A stretch of DNA of 64,000 bases from Achromobacter insuavis (GCF_902859645.1 NZ_CADIJR010000004.1:62001-126000); one strand, 5' to 3'; counted from the stretch's first letter, positions 37,418 to 46,539 are shown. Notes: generated by a model not told the origin, from the sequence alone. A program made the numbers and translations.

Positions 37418-38859
37418 TTGTCCTTGCTGGGCTCGACTCCGGTCGGCGTGATCTTCATGCGCTGGGCGTTGCCGGCGCCGGGCTTGGCGTCAGCCTTGGC
37501 CTGGGCGCGGGCCGAGCCCTTCTGCACCGGCTTGCCGGCCAGCAGGTTGATCGCCTGCTGCAGCTGGAAGTCATCCTTGCCGCCGAACTCGAACACCTTG
37601 GTCGGCACGTCGACGTTGTCCTGGTCCGAGTTGGACTTCACTTCGTTGGCCGTGCCCGGGTTCGACAGGTGACGCTGCAGGTCGGCTTCGCGCGGCAGGC
37701 GGAACAGGTCGCCGTCGGCGGTGTCGGCCACGACGTAGTCGGGCTCGATGCCGGTGGCCTGGATCGAACGGCCGCTGGGCGTGAAGTAACGCGAGGTGGT
37801 GAGCTTGACCGCGGTGGTTTCCGACAGCGGCAGGATCACCTGCACCGAGCCCTTGCCGAAGGTGCGGTTGCCCAGCACCTTGGCGCGCTTGTGGTCCTGC
37901 AGCGCGCCGGCCACGATCTCGGAAGCCGAGGCCGAACCGACGTTGACCAGCACCACCATCGGCACGGTCTTGGTCCAGGCCGGCAGGCCCGACAGGTAGT
38001 TGCTTTCGCCGCGGGCGTATTCCGACGGGGTCGCCAGGTACTTGTGGCGGGCGTCCGGGGTGCGGCCGTCGGTCGACACCACCAGGGCGTCGGCCGGCAG
38101 GAACGCGCCGGACACACCGATGGCGCTGGTCAGCAGGCCGCCCGGGTCATTGCGCAGGTCGAGCACCAGGCCCTTGGGGGCTTCCTTGGCGCCCAGGTCC
38201 TTGAGCTGCTTGGCCAGGTCGACGCCGGTCTTTTCCTGGAACTGGGCGATGCGCACGTAGGCCACGCCGTTGTCCAGCATCTTGCTGCGCACGCTGCGCA
38301 CCTTGATGATGTCGCGCACGATCTTGAGCACGATCGGCTGCGGCCGGTCGGCGCGCATGATGGTCAGCGTGATGGGCGACTTGGGCGCGCCGCGCATGAG
38401 CTTGACGGCGTCGTTCAGCGACATGCCCTTGGTGGGCGTGTCGTCGATCTTGATGATGAGGTCGCCGGCCATGACGCCCGCGCGCGCGGCGGGGGTGTCT
38501 TCGATGGGCGAAATGACCTTGACGAAGCCGTCTTCGGCGCCGACTTCGATGCCCAGGCCGCCGAATTCACCCTGCGTGGCCGTCTGCATTTCGCGGAACG
38601 CGTCGGCATCCAGGTAGGCGGAGTGCGGGTCCAGGTTCGACACCATGCCGGAGATGGCGTTGTCGATCAGCGTCTTGTCGTCCACCGACTCGACGTAGTT
38701 GTTCTTGATGGCGGCGAAGACGTTGCTCAGTTGCCTGAGTTCATCCAGCGGCAAGGGGCTGCCGCGCTGGGCGACAGCCGTCACGCCCACGCTGAGCAAG
38801 ACACCTGCCACCGCACCGATGGCAATCAGACCGAAACCGCGAAACTTGCGAGTGCTCAT
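37414..38859 (-). CDS. ctpA: Carboxy-terminal processing protease (S41 family, CtpA/CtpB type)
   Basis: The 481-residue protein has an N-terminal membrane anchor or signal segment (GLIAIGAVAGVLLSVGVTAVAQ) and a PDZ domain (about residues 85-165, with GGLGIEVG and GVMAGDLIIKIDD). The S41 catalytic core has Ser in VGSASASEIVAGAL and Lys in RTFGKGSVQ. It cleaves periplasmic or lipoprotein substrates near their C-termini. ATG 38859 is preferred to an in-frame GTG two codons upstream. It is directly downstream of the EnvC-type murein hydrolase activator, which suggests a link to cell-wall hydrolase turnover. Confidence 0.96.
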   Translation of the reverse strand: MSTRKFRGFGLIAIGAVAGVLLSVGVTAVAQRGSPLPLDELRQLSNVFAAIKNNYVESVDDKTLIDNAISGMVSNLDPHSAYLDADAFREMQTATQGEFGGLGIEVGAEDGFVKVISPIEDTPAARAGVMAGDLIIKIDDTPTKGMSLNDAVKLMRGAPKSPITLTIMRADRPQPIVLKIVRDIIKVRSVRSKMLDNGVAYVRIAQFQEKTGVDLAKQLKDLGAKEAPKGLVLDLRNDPGGLLTSAIGVSGAFLPADALVVSTDGRTPDARHKYLATPSEYARGESNYLSGLPAWTKTVPMVVLVNVGSASASEIVAGALQDHKRAKVLGNRTFGKGSVQVILPLSETTAVKLTTSRYFTPSGRSIQATGIEPDYVVADTADGDLFRLPREADLQRHLSNPGTANEVKSNSDQDNVDVPTKVFEFGGKDDFQLQQAINLLAGKPVQKGSARAQAKADAKPGAGNAQRMKITPTGVEPSKDK

Positions 38860-38901
38860 GCACACTTCCCGAATGGTTTTCGCCCTTGAGGGTTTTTGGC
38901 T

Positions 38902-40503
38902 TTACTGGGCCAGCCACTGGGCTGGATCCACAGGAGCGCCGCGATGGCGAATTTCAAAGTATAGGCCGGATTCCACTTGGCCGCCGGTTGCGCCTACCGT
39001 AGCAATAGTATCTCCCGCCGCGACGGAATCGCCCACCCGTTTGAGCAGACTTTGGTTGTAAGCATAGACGGTCAAATATTGCTGGCCATGATCCACAATG
39101 ATGAGATTGCCAAAACCCCTCAGCCAATCGGCATAGACCACCGTGCCAGGGGCCACCACCTTCACCGGCGTGCCTTCGGCCGCGCGCAGCACCACGCCGC
39201 GCCAGACGCCGCCATCCGGGCGGTCGACCCCGAAGCGTCCCTGCACCTGGCCCCGCACCGGCGCGGCCAGGCCGTGACGCAGGCCGTTGCCGCCGCCCAC
39301 CGGGGCGGCGCGCGGAGTCTGCTGGGTCGACGCACTACGGGTTGGAGCGGCTTCTTCCTCGACAGGTTCCGTCTTTTTGGGGGGATCCGCGGGTTTTGTC
39401 GCGGGCGGCGTCTCGGCCGGGCCGGTCAGGCGCGGATGGCGGGTGTCGGCCGGGCGCAGGCCGGCGGCGTCCGGATCGGCCACGACCACCGGGCCGCGGC
39501 CTTGGCGCGACGCGGCCTCGACCTGTTCGCGCGCCTCGGCGGCCTCGCGGGCCTCGCGCGCGTTGCGGTCGCGGCGGGCGTTGTCGGCCGTGGCCTTGTC
39601 GGCCGCCGCCTTGCGGTCGGCCTCGGCTTTCTTGCGGGCTTCCTCGGCGCGGCGATCGGCTTCGGCCTTCTTGCGCGCCTCTTCGGCGCGCCGGGCTTCC
39701 TCGGCCTTGCGCGCTTCCTCGGCGCGACGCCGCGCTTCCTCGGCCTTGCGGGCCTCTTCGGCCTGCTTGACGATGGCCGCGTCCAGGTCGGTGATCAGGC
39801 GCGACAGGCGCTGGTCGTCACGCCCCAGCTTGTTGGCTTCGGCGCGCTGGGCGGCGATCTGGCCTTCCAGCTGCGCCAGCAGGGTGCCGCGCTCTTTCTG
39901 CTGGGCGACCAGGGCGGCCTTCTGCTCGGAGGTTTCGGCCACCAGCTTCTCGATCTCGGCGCGGCGGGCGTCGGCGCGGCCCTGCAGGGCCGCCAGGCGG
40001 TCGATGTCGGCGCGCAGCGCCTCGACGGCGCGGGCGCGGGCCTGGGACACGTAATCGAGGTAGCCCAGGTTGCGGCCCAGCACCTGGGGATCGTCGCCGG
40101 ACAGCAGCGCGGTCCAGGGCGACAGGCCGCTGGTGTACTGGGTGCGCAGCTGGTCGGCCAGCTCGACCCGGCGCTTGACCAGCACGGCCTGCTGGGCCGT
40201 GATCTGCTTTTCCAGGCCGGACAGGTCGGTGGTCGCCTGGCGGCTGGACTCGGCCAGTTCCTTCAGGCGCAGATTGATGCGGGAAATCGCCGATTCCGAC
40301 TGCTTCAAGGCGTCGGCGGCTTCCTTGCGGGCGGCCTCGCGCGTATCGATGTCCTTTTGCAGATTCTCGATACGGTCGCGCAGCTGCGCCTGCTGTTTCT
40401 CGGCTTCGGACTGGCGGCCGGCGAGATCGTTGGGCGCGGCGCCCGCCGGCAGCGCCCCGCCGGCCAGCATGACCGCCAACAACCACCCCGCCATGCGCAC
40501 CAT
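38902..40503 (-). CDS. envC: EnvC-type murein hydrolase activator (degenerate LytM/M23 domain)
   Basis: The 533-residue exported protein has a signal peptide (GWLLAVMLAGGALPAGA), then a long coiled coil (about residues 27-245). A low-complexity Ala/Glu/Arg/Lys helix repeat follows (about 247-330), then a Pro-rich linker. The C-terminal LytM domain (about 405-533) contains VKVVAPGTVVYADWLRGFGNLIIVDHG. The zinc/catalytic positions are altered (TVYAYN where active enzymes have YAH), as in EnvC proteins that activate amidases rather than cut wall themselves. It acts in cell separation in the periplasm. It lies 5 bp after gpmA and 42 bp before ctpA. Confidence 0.93.
   Translation of the reverse strand: MVRMAGWLLAVMLAGGALPAGAAPNDLAGRQSEAEKQQAQLRDRIENLQKDIDTREAARKEAADALKQSESAISRINLRLKELAESSRQATTDLSGLEKQITAQQAVLVKRRVELADQLRTQYTSGLSPWTALLSGDDPQVLGRNLGYLDYVSQARARAVEALRADIDRLAALQGRADARRAEIEKLVAETSEQKAALVAQQKERGTLLAQLEGQIAAQRAEANKLGRDDQRLSRLITDLDAAIVKQAEEARKAEEARRRAEEARKAEEARRAEEARKKAEADRRAEEARKKAEADRKAAADKATADNARRDRNAREAREAAEAREQVEAASRQGRGPVVVADPDAAGLRPADTRHPRLTGPAETPPATKPADPPKKTEPVEEEAAPTRSASTQQTPRAAPVGGGNGLRHGLAAPVRGQVQGRFGVDRPDGGVWRGVVLRAAEGTPVKVVAPGTVVYADWLRGFGNLIIVDHGQQYLTVYAYNQSLLKRVGDSVAAGDTIATVGATGGQVESGLYFEIRHRGAPVDPAQWLAQ
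39514..39765. repeat. Tandem Ala/Glu/Arg/Lys codon repeat within envC
   Basis: Irregular repeats of a unit encoding AEEARKAEEARR-like heptads extend over about 84 codons. At DNA level, blocks such as GCTTCCTCGGC recur. It lengthens the coiled coil and is a likely site of length variation between strains. Confidence 0.75.
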
Positions 40504-40508
40504 GGATA

Positions 40509-41261
40509 TCAGTCCTTCTTAGCCTTGCCCTGGGCCGCGACCGCGGCCATGGCCGCCTCGATCTCGGCGGCATCGCCGAGATAATAGTGGCGGATCGGAC
40601 GCAGGTCATCATCCAATTCATACACCAGCGGCTGGCCAGTGGGGATGTTCAGGTTGACGATGTCGTCGTCCGAGACGTTGTCCAGGTGCTTGATGAGGGC
40701 GCGCAGGCTGTTGCCGTGGGCGGCGATCAGCACCTTGCGGCCGGCGCGGATGGCCGGGGCGATGGACTCGTTCCAGAACGGCAGCACGCGCGCCACGGTG
40801 TCCTTCAGGCACTCGGTGGCCGGCAGCTGGTCGGCCGGGATCTTGGCGTAGCGGCTGTCGAAGCGCGGGTGACGCTCGTCGTCCAGCGCCAGGGGTTCCG
40901 GCGCGATGGCGTAGGCGCGGCGCCAGACCAGCACCTGCTCGTCGCCGTACTTGGCGGCGGTCTCGGCCTTGTTCAGGCCCTGCAGGGCGCCATAGTGGCG
41001 CTCGTTCAGGCGCCAGTTCACGCCCACCGGGGTGTACATGGCATCCATGGCGTCCAGGGCGATCCACAGGGTGCGGATGGCGCGCTTGAGCACCGACGAG
41101 TAGGCCAGATCGAAGGTGTAGCCTTCTTTCTTGAGCAATTCGCCCGCCTTGCGGGCCTGTTCACGGCCGGTTTCGGTCAGGTCGACGTCAGTCCAGCCGG
41201 TGAAACGGTTTTCCAGATTCCACTGGCTTTCGCCGTGGCGCATCAGAACGAGTTTATGCAT
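40509..41261 (-). CDS. gpmA: 2,3-bisphosphoglycerate-dependent phosphoglycerate mutase
   Basis: The 250-residue cytoplasmic glycolytic enzyme interconverts 3- and 2-phosphoglycerate. It has the phospho-His signature [10 protein letters not shown] at the N-terminus, [15 protein letters not shown] in the middle and [14 protein letters not shown] near the end, matching dPGM enzymes of this length. It is first in the gpmA-envC-ctpA-moeB operon and divergent from the rhodanese gene. Confidence 0.98.
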   Translation of the reverse strand: MHKLVLMRHGESQWNLENRFTGWTDVDLTETGREQARKAGELLKKEGYTFDLAYSSVLKRAIRTLWIALDAMDAMYTPVGVNWRLNERHYGALQGLNKAETAAKYGDEQVLVWRRAYAIAPEPLALDDERHPRFDSRYAKIPADQLPATECLKDTVARVLPFWNESIAPAIRAGRKVLIAAHGNSLRALIKHLDNVSDDDIVNLNIPTGQPLVYELDDDLRPIRHYYLGDAAEIEAAMAAVAAQGKAKKD

Positions 41262-41301
41262 GGTTTGGCACGCTTGTAACGCGGGTTAAAGTTGCGGAAT
41301 G

Positions 41302-41322
41302 CGCTCATTTTATAATTGAGCG
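41302..41322. promoter_or_regulatory. Dyad enclosing a TATAAT box between gpmA and the rhodanese gene
   Basis: CGCTCA (41302-41307) and TGAGCG (41317-41322) flank an AT-rich centre that holds consensus -10 TATAAT (41311-41316) on the plus strand. No well-spaced -35 is obvious (TTAAAG is 19 bp away). It may be a promoter with an embedded operator serving the secB operon. Confidence 0.4.
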
Positions 41323-41422
41323 ATTTTGCCCTTGATTTTGCCCCGGCGCACCCGTGAATTTGGCGGCGCGGCGCTTCAGGGTTCGCCCTTACCAGGCTAG
41401 ACGCCGCCCTTCAGGATGCCCC

Positions 41423-41845
41423 GTGGACCTTCTGCAATTCTTGCTCGATAAAAACAACATCTTCATTGTCGCCGTAACCGTCGTTTCCGGCGTCATGCTG
41501 GCCATTCCCGCCCTGCGCAAGGGCCGCACCGGCTCGGCCGTCAGCACCACGGAAGCCATCCAGATGGTCAACCAGCGCCAGGCCGTGTGGGTCGACGTGC
41601 GCCCCGCCGAACAGTTCCAGGCCGGCCACATCGCCCAGGCCCGCAGCGTCCCGGCCGCCGATCTGGAACAGAAGGCCGCCTCGCTGCCCAAGAACAAGCC
41701 GCTGGTCGTGGTTTGCGACAATGGCCGTGATTCCGCCCGCGCCGCCGCCAAGCTGCGCGCGCAGGGCTTCGCCGACGTGGTGCCGCTCGATGGCGGCATG
41801 CGCGCCTGGCTGGCCGCCAGCCTGCCGGTCACCCAGAAGGGTTGA
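41423..41845 (+). CDS. Membrane-anchored rhodanese-like protein (YibN type)
   Basis: The 140-residue protein has an N-terminal transmembrane segment (NNIFIVAVTVVSGVMLAIPAL). A single rhodanese domain follows with active-site Cys in LVVVCDNGRDSARAA. The start is GTG 41423, preceded by CAGGA at proper distance; it gives VDLLQFLLDKNN, the usual N-terminus of the family. It heads the conserved rhodanese-grxC-secB-gpsA cluster. E. coli yibN holds the same place beside grxC and secB. It may transfer sulfur or act in thiol redox. Confidence 0.93.
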   Translation: MDLLQFLLDKNNIFIVAVTVVSGVMLAIPALRKGRTGSAVSTTEAIQMVNQRQAVWVDVRPAEQFQAGHIAQARSVPAADLEQKAASLPKNKPLVVVCDNGRDSARAAAKLRAQGFADVVPLDGGMRAWLAASLPVTQKG

Positions 41846-41895
41846 ACGCGGGCGACGCGCCCCCATCTTATCGACAGAATCCGCCTGGAGCGCCT

Positions 41896-42153
41896 ATGAA
41901 TAAAGTTGTCATGTACAGCAAGGACTATTGTCCCTACTGCGCCCGCGCCAAGGCGCTGCTGGAGCAGCGCGGCGTGACCGACCTGGAGATCATCCAGATC
42001 GACCGCGAGCCCGGCCAGCGCGATCGCATGATCGAACGCACCGGCCGGCGCACGGTACCGCAGATCTTCATCGGCGATACCCACGTCGGCGGTTGCGACG
42101 ACCTGATGGCGCTGGACCGCTCGGGCGGCCTGACCCCATTGCTCAACGGCTAA
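41896..42153 (+). CDS. grxC: Glutaredoxin 3
   Basis: The 85-residue protein begins NKVVMYSKDYCPYCARAKALL with the CPYC dithiol active site. It has the cis-proline segment TVPQIFIGDTHVGGCDDL, typical of glutaredoxin 3. It is a glutathione-dependent cytoplasmic reductant. ATG 41896 follows GGAG. It sits between the rhodanese gene and secB. Confidence 0.98.
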   Translation: MNKVVMYSKDYCPYCARAKALLEQRGVTDLEIIQIDREPGQRDRMIERTGRRTVPQIFIGDTHVGGCDDLMALDRSGGLTPLLNG

Positions 42154-42189
42154 CGCCCCTTTTTGCCCCTCCCACCAACGGAAACACTC

Positions 42190-42723
42190 ATGGCTGATCA
42201 AGACCAAAACACCCAGCAAGAAGGCGGCAACGACGCGCCCTCGTTCAATCTGCAGCGCGTCTACCTGAAAGACCTTTCGCTGGAAATGCCGAACGCGCCC
42301 CACGTCTTCCTGGAGCAAGAAGCGCCCCAGGTTGAAGTGAGCATCACCGTGGGCGGCCAGCGCCTGGCCGAAACCGTGTTCGAGACCACGGTCACCGTCA
42401 CCGTCACCACCCGCATCAACGACAAGGTCGTGTACCTGGTCGAGGGCACCCAGGCCGGCATCTTCGAAGCCGCCAACATCCCCGAAGAGCAGCTCGATCC
42501 GCTGCTGGGCATTGTCTGCCCGACGATGCTGTACCCGTACCTGCGCGCCAACATCGCCGACGCGATCACCCGCACCTCGATGCCGCCGCTGCACCTGACC
42601 GAAGTCAACTTCCAGGCCCTGTACGAACAGCGCCTGGCGGAACTGCAACAGCAGCAAAGCAACGCCAACGGCAATGGCAGCGACTCGGGCATCATCCTGC
42701 CCGCCAGCGCCACCCGCCAATAA
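42190..42723 (+). CDS. secB: Protein-export chaperone SecB
   Basis: The 177-residue protein is slightly longer than E. coli SecB. It has an N-terminal Gln/Asn-rich tail, then [43 protein letters not shown] and [15 protein letters not shown] with late [10 protein letters not shown]. It binds unfolded preproteins and delivers them to SecA. It follows grxC by 36 bp and precedes gpsA by 18 bp, the conserved secB-gpsA pair. Confidence 0.98.
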   Translation: MADQDQNTQQEGGNDAPSFNLQRVYLKDLSLEMPNAPHVFLEQEAPQVEVSITVGGQRLAETVFETTVTVTVTTRINDKVVYLVEGTQAGIFEAANIPEEQLDPLLGIVCPTMLYPYLRANIADAITRTSMPPLHLTEVNFQALYEQRLAELQQQQSNANGNGSDSGIILPASATRQ

Positions 42724-42741
42724 GGCAGACCGCGGCGCCCC

Positions 42742-43791
42742 ATGAACCAGCCCACTCCGCCCAGCCTGCGCGTCGCCGTCCTGGGCGCGGGCAGCTGGGG
42801 CACCGCGCTGGCGGCGGCCGCGAGCCGCCGCCACCCCACCGTACTCTGGGCGCGCGATCCGGCGCAGGCCGCCGACATGGCCGCCCGCCACGAAAACGCG
42901 CGCTACCTGCCTGGCATCGCCCTGCCCCAGGCACTGACGATTACCCCTGATCTCGACGCCACGCTGCGCAGCCTGCAACAGGACGGCGCGGCGGGGCTGA
43001 TCATCCTCGGCGTCCCGGTGGCCGGCCTGGCCGCCACCTGCGCGGAACTCGCGCGCCGCCTGCCCGCACTGGGCCTGCAAGACACGCCCATCGTCTGGAC
43101 CTGCAAGGGCTTTGAAGCCGACACGGCCAGGCTGCCCCACGAAATCGTGCGCGAGGCCCTGCCCGGCGCCGTCGGCGGCGTCCTGTCGGGTCCGTCGTTC
43201 GCTCGCGAAGTCGCCCAGGGACTGCCCGTGGCGCTGACCGTCGCCAGCGACAACGCCGCCCTGCGCGCCGCCACCACCCAGGCCCTGCACGGCGCCGCGC
43301 TGCGCGTCTACGCCAGCGGCGACCTGGTCGGCGTGGAAATGGGCGGCGCCCTCAAGAACGTCATCGCCGTGGCCTGCGGCATCGGCGACGGCCTGGCGCT
43401 GGGCACCAACGCCCGCGCCGCGCTGATCACCCGCGGCCTGGCTGAAATGACGCGCTTCGGCGTCGCGCTGGGCGCGCAGCCCGAGACCTTCGCCGGCCTG
43501 ACCGGCCTGGGCGACCTGGTCCTGACCGCCACCGGCGAACTGTCGCGCAACCGCCGCGTCGGCCTGGAAATCGGCGCCGGCCGCAAGCTGGCCGACATCC
43601 TGGCCAGCGGCATCACCGCCGAAGGCGTGCGCTGCGCGCGCGCCGCGCTGGAACGCGCCCGCGCCATCGGCGTCGAACTGCCCATCACCGAAGCCGTATG
43701 CGCCGTGCTGTTCGACGGCGTCGCGCCCATGACGGCCGTATCCACTCTGCTGGCGCGCGACGCCCGCGACGAACACGGCAACGCGGGCTGA
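42742..43791 (+). CDS. gpsA: NAD(P)H-dependent glycerol-3-phosphate dehydrogenase
   Basis: The 349-residue protein has the Rossmann motif [32 protein letters not shown] and catalytic Lys in [18 protein letters not shown]. It makes glycerol-3-phosphate for phospholipid synthesis. It is the last gene of the rhodanese-grxC-secB-gpsA operon. A Bug receptor gene follows after 73 bp and is probably separate. Confidence 0.98.
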   Translation: MNQPTPPSLRVAVLGAGSWGTALAAAASRRHPTVLWARDPAQAADMAARHENARYLPGIALPQALTITPDLDATLRSLQQDGAAGLIILGVPVAGLAATCAELARRLPALGLQDTPIVWTCKGFEADTARLPHEIVREALPGAVGGVLSGPSFAREVAQGLPVALTVASDNAALRAATTQALHGAALRVYASGDLVGVEMGGALKNVIAVACGIGDGLALGTNARAALITRGLAEMTRFGVALGAQPETFAGLTGLGDLVLTATGELSRNRRVGLEIGAGRKLADILASGITAEGVRCARAALERARAIGVELPITEAVCAVLFDGVAPMTAVSTLLARDARDEHGNAG

Positions 43792-43864
43792 CACCGCCCG
43801 CGCTCCCGGACCCCATCCCCGTCCTCATAACAACACGACGCACGACACCCAGGAGACATCCTTC

Positions 43865-44860
43865 ATGACGCAAACCCGCACGTTCCGGGTCGGCCCCCTG
43901 CTGCGCGGCCTCTGCCTGAGCCTGGCGGCCATCCTGCCCGCCGCCGCCCACGCCGATTGGCCTGACCGCCCCATCCACATGGTGGTGCCGTTCCCGCCCG
44001 GCTCATCGCCCGACATCCTGGCGCGCACCATCTCGGAACCGCTGGCGCAGGCGCTGGGGCAACCCATCGTCATCGACAACAAGACCGGCGCCGGCGGCAA
44101 CATCGGCACCCGCATCGTCGCCCAGGCCAAACCCGACGGCTACACCCTGCTCTACACGATCAACGGCCCGCTGGTCACCGCGCCCACGCTCTACAAGAAG
44201 ACGCTGGGCTACGACCCGCTGCAGGACCTGGCGCCCGTGACGCTGGTCGGCACCAGCCCCAATGTGCTGACCGTGCCCGGCAACCTGAAGAACGTCAATT
44301 CCGTGCAGGACTTCGTCCGCATGGTGAAGGAACACGGCAGCTCGCTGAACTACGGCTCCGTCGGCCCCGGCAGCTCGGCCCACCTGGCCATGGAAATGTT
44401 CAAGGAACGCGCCGGCATCGACATGGCGCACATCCCCTACGCCGGCTTCCCGCAGGTCATCAGCGCCATCATCGGCGGCGACATCCAGGCCGGCTTCATG
44501 GTCCCCGCCATTGCCGTGCCCCAGACCCGCGACGGCAAGGTCAAGATCCTCGCCGTCACCAGCCTGCAGCCCAGCGACACCCTGCCCGGCATCCCCACCA
44601 TGGCCTCGCAGGGCTACCCCGACTTCGAAGCCATCTCCTGGAACGCCATCCTGGTCCCCGCCGAAACGCCGATGCCCATCATCGAGCGCCTGAACAGCGA
44701 ACTGAACCGCATCATCAACAGCGACGCGGTCCGCAAGCAGATGGCCCTGCAATACTTCACCCCCGCCGCCTCCACCCCCGAGGCCCTGACCGTCCGCATC
44801 CAGGACGAAAAGGCCCGCTGGGACCAAGTCATCCAGAAGCTGAACCTGTCACTGGACTAA
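43865..44860 (+). CDS. Bug-family (TctC-type) periplasmic receptor
   Basis: The 331-residue protein has a signal peptide (LLRGLCLSLAAILPAAAHA) and the Bug pattern DWPDRPIHMVVPFPPGSSPDI, VIDNKTGAGGNIGT, then LNYGSVGPGSSAHLA and GIPTMASQGYPDF. It is expected to bind a carboxylate or aromatic acid in the periplasm. No tctA/tctB genes are nearby, as is frequent for orphan Bug proteins of Bordetella-type bacteria. AGGAG lies before ATG 43865. The structured repeat copy 2 follows the gene. Confidence 0.95.
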   Translation: MTQTRTFRVGPLLRGLCLSLAAILPAAAHADWPDRPIHMVVPFPPGSSPDILARTISEPLAQALGQPIVIDNKTGAGGNIGTRIVAQAKPDGYTLLYTINGPLVTAPTLYKKTLGYDPLQDLAPVTLVGTSPNVLTVPGNLKNVNSVQDFVRMVKEHGSSLNYGSVGPGSSAHLAMEMFKERAGIDMAHIPYAGFPQVISAIIGGDIQAGFMVPAIAVPQTRDGKVKILAVTSLQPSDTLPGIPTMASQGYPDFEAISWNAILVPAETPMPIIERLNSELNRIINSDAVRKQMALQYFTPAASTPEALTVRIQDEKARWDQVIQKLNLSLD

Positions 44861-44947
44861 GCCCGCAAGCCCTCTCCCCCAAAGATTGCCGGCAAAAACG
44901 CCAAGCAAACAACTCGCCCCACCACCCGCGGTCAAGTCACGACGCGA

Positions 44948-45125
44948 GCGAGTGACGGGGCAGGCGGGGGATGGCGGGGCGTGTAGATGCGCCCGAGGGA
45001 ATCTGAAGGAACAGCCGAAGGCTGTGACGAAGATGACGAAGGGGGGGGCCGCCTAGGCAAGTCCGGAGCGAAGGCTCCGGACCGCAATCGTAGCCCCGCC
45101 ATCCCCCGCCTGCCCCGTCACTCGC
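44948..45125. repeat. Structured dispersed repeat, copy 2 (conserved core inside long inverted arms)
   Basis: Perfect 33-bp inverted arms at 44948-44980 and 45093-45125 enclose a 112-nt core. Block A (44986-45009) matches copy 1 at 23 of 24 positions; block B (45059-45091) matches at 32 of 33, again with the hairpin GTCCGGAGC-GAAG-GCTCCGGAC. The variable middle is longer here and contains ACAGCC-GAA-GGCTGT. The arms share no sequence with those of copy 1. It lies between the convergent Bug receptor and trmL genes, 12 bp from the trmL stop. It may act as a bidirectional transcript end or be a mobile non-coding element. Confidence 0.87.
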
Positions 45126-45136
45126 GCCTAAAGAAC

Positions 45137-45607
45137 CTAAGTCCCCCCCTCATACCCCAACTGCCGCCAAGCCTCAAACACCGTAACCGCCACGGCATTG
45201 GACAAATTCAAGCTCCGCTGCCCCGCCCGCATCGGCAACCGCAACCGCTGCTGCGGCGCGAACATCGCATGGTGCTCCGCCGACAACCCGGCGCTCTCCC
45301 GCCCGAACACGAACACATCCCCCTCCTCGAACCGCACATCCCCCACGCTGCGTTGCGCCTGCGTGGTCAAGGCATAGATGTGGGAAGCCGCCGCCCCCGT
45401 ATCCGCCAGCGCCTCCTGCAGCGTGTCGTGCACGCGCACCGGCTGCCACTCGTGATAGTCCAGCCCCGCCCGCCGCATGCGCGCATCGTCCAGTTCGAAA
45501 CCAAGCGGGCGCACCAGGTGCAATTGCGCGCCGGTATTGGCGCACAGGCGGATCGCATTGCCCGTGTTGGGCGGAATCTCGGGGCAGACGAGGATGACGT
45601 GGAACAT
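45137..45607 (-). CDS. trmL: tRNA (cytidine/uridine-34-2'-O)-methyltransferase
   Basis: The 156-residue SPOUT methyltransferase has motifs [18 protein letters not shown] (motif 1), [12 protein letters not shown] (motif 2) and [25 protein letters not shown] (motif 3). These are characteristic of TrmL/YibK, which methylates the wobble base of tRNA-Leu isoacceptors. ATG 45607 gives the standard N-terminus [17 protein letters not shown]. It lies downstream of comF on the same strand. Confidence 0.97.
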   Translation of the reverse strand: MFHVILVCPEIPPNTGNAIRLCANTGAQLHLVRPLGFELDDARMRRAGLDYHEWQPVRVHDTLQEALADTGAAASHIYALTTQAQRSVGDVRFEEGDVFVFGRESAGLSAEHHAMFAPQQRLRLPMRAGQRSLNLSNAVAVTVFEAWRQLGYEGGT

Positions 45608-45739
45608 GGCGGACGGATGCAAAGACGTTGAATGACGGGCGGCCGGCCTTGGCCGCGCAGCAGCGATTGTCGCCGATTTGGACGGCCGCCCCGGCCCGCG
45701 AGGCCGCATGGCGCGCAGCCCCCGCGCCGGCGCCGGGCG

Positions 45740-46489
45740 TCAGCCCGTGCGCGGCGTGCGCGCCGCGACCAGCACCGTCACGCTGGCCGCGCCCGCGGCC
45801 AGCAACGCGCGAGCAGCCGCATCCGCGGTACTGCCCGTGGTCATGACGTCATCCACCAAGCCGACATGGCGGCCTGAAAGGTCGCGCGGGCAATGGAACA
45901 CGCCCCGGGCGCCGCTCAGCCTGGCGCGGCGCCCCAGGGCGGTCTGCCGGGGCGTTTCACGCCGCCGCCGCAAGGCCCCGCGCAGCAGCGGCCAGCCCAG
46001 CAGCGCCGCCAGGCCGCGGGCGATCTCGGCCGCCGGATTCATGCCGCGCCGACGCAGCGACGCGCGGCTGGACGGCACCGGCGCCAGCAGCAAGGCGTGC
46101 GGCGGCGGCTCGGACCACACCGCATGCGCCAGCAGCCGCGCCAATACCGGCGCCGCGCTGAGCCGCAGCTGGGTCTTGAGCTGGCGGATCAACACCTCGG
46201 CGGGCGGCTCGTAGTCGAAGGCGGCGATCGTGCCGGTGAAAGCCGGCGGCCGCGCCAGGCAGTCGGCACAATGCAGCGCGTCCGGCGCCAGCCGCTGGGC
46301 GCACCGCGGACAGCGCGGCGCCAGCGACGCTTCGGCCAGGTCGGTTTCGCAGCCCTCGCACAGGCGGGCGCCACCGACCCGCGCCCCGCACAGCGGGCAG
46401 TCGCAGGGCACCCGGGCCAGCAACCGCCGCCCCATGGCCTGTAGGGACAATCGGCCGCCGCGGCCGGGATGGGCAATAATGTGAGCCAT
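45740..46489 (-). CDS. comF: ComF-family phosphoribosyltransferase-like protein
   Basis: The protein is about 249 residues from ATG 46489; other in-frame ATGs at 46504 and 46435 are possible. N-terminal zinc-finger cysteines CPLCG, CEGC, CPRC and CADC are present. The C-terminal PRPP-binding loop reads VGLVDDVMTTGSTADAA. ComF proteins act in DNA uptake and processing in competent bacteria, with biochemical role unresolved. It is divergent from the BioC-like methyltransferase with only 50 bp between, a pairing seen in many betaproteobacteria. Confidence 0.92.
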   Translation of the reverse strand: MAHIIAHPGRGGRLSLQAMGRRLLARVPCDCPLCGARVGGARLCEGCETDLAEASLAPRCPRCAQRLAPDALHCADCLARPPAFTGTIAAFDYEPPAEVLIRQLKTQLRLSAAPVLARLLAHAVWSEPPPHALLLAPVPSSRASLRRRGMNPAAEIARGLAALLGWPLLRGALRRRRETPRQTALGRRARLSGARGVFHCPRDLSGRHVGLVDDVMTTGSTADAAARALLAAGAASVTVLVAARTPRTG

Positions 46490-46539
46490 CCCCCATGAAA
46501 TCATGATCCGCCCGCGGCGCCGCCCCGGGCGCGACCGAA

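Noticed and set aside
41389-43794. 801-codon open frame antisense to the rhodanese-grxC-secB-gpsA genes
   Set aside because: It spans four well-identified genes on the opposite strand and has the repetitive Gly/Gln/Ala composition of antisense frames in high-GC DNA.
44987-45631. Peptide beginning MRPRESEG encoded by the structured repeats, present in both copies
   Set aside because: Both copies can be read in a matching frame at blocks A and B, but the middle diverges completely, no ribosome site precedes the ATG, and copy 2 would run antisense through trmL. Nucleotide structure explains the conservation better.
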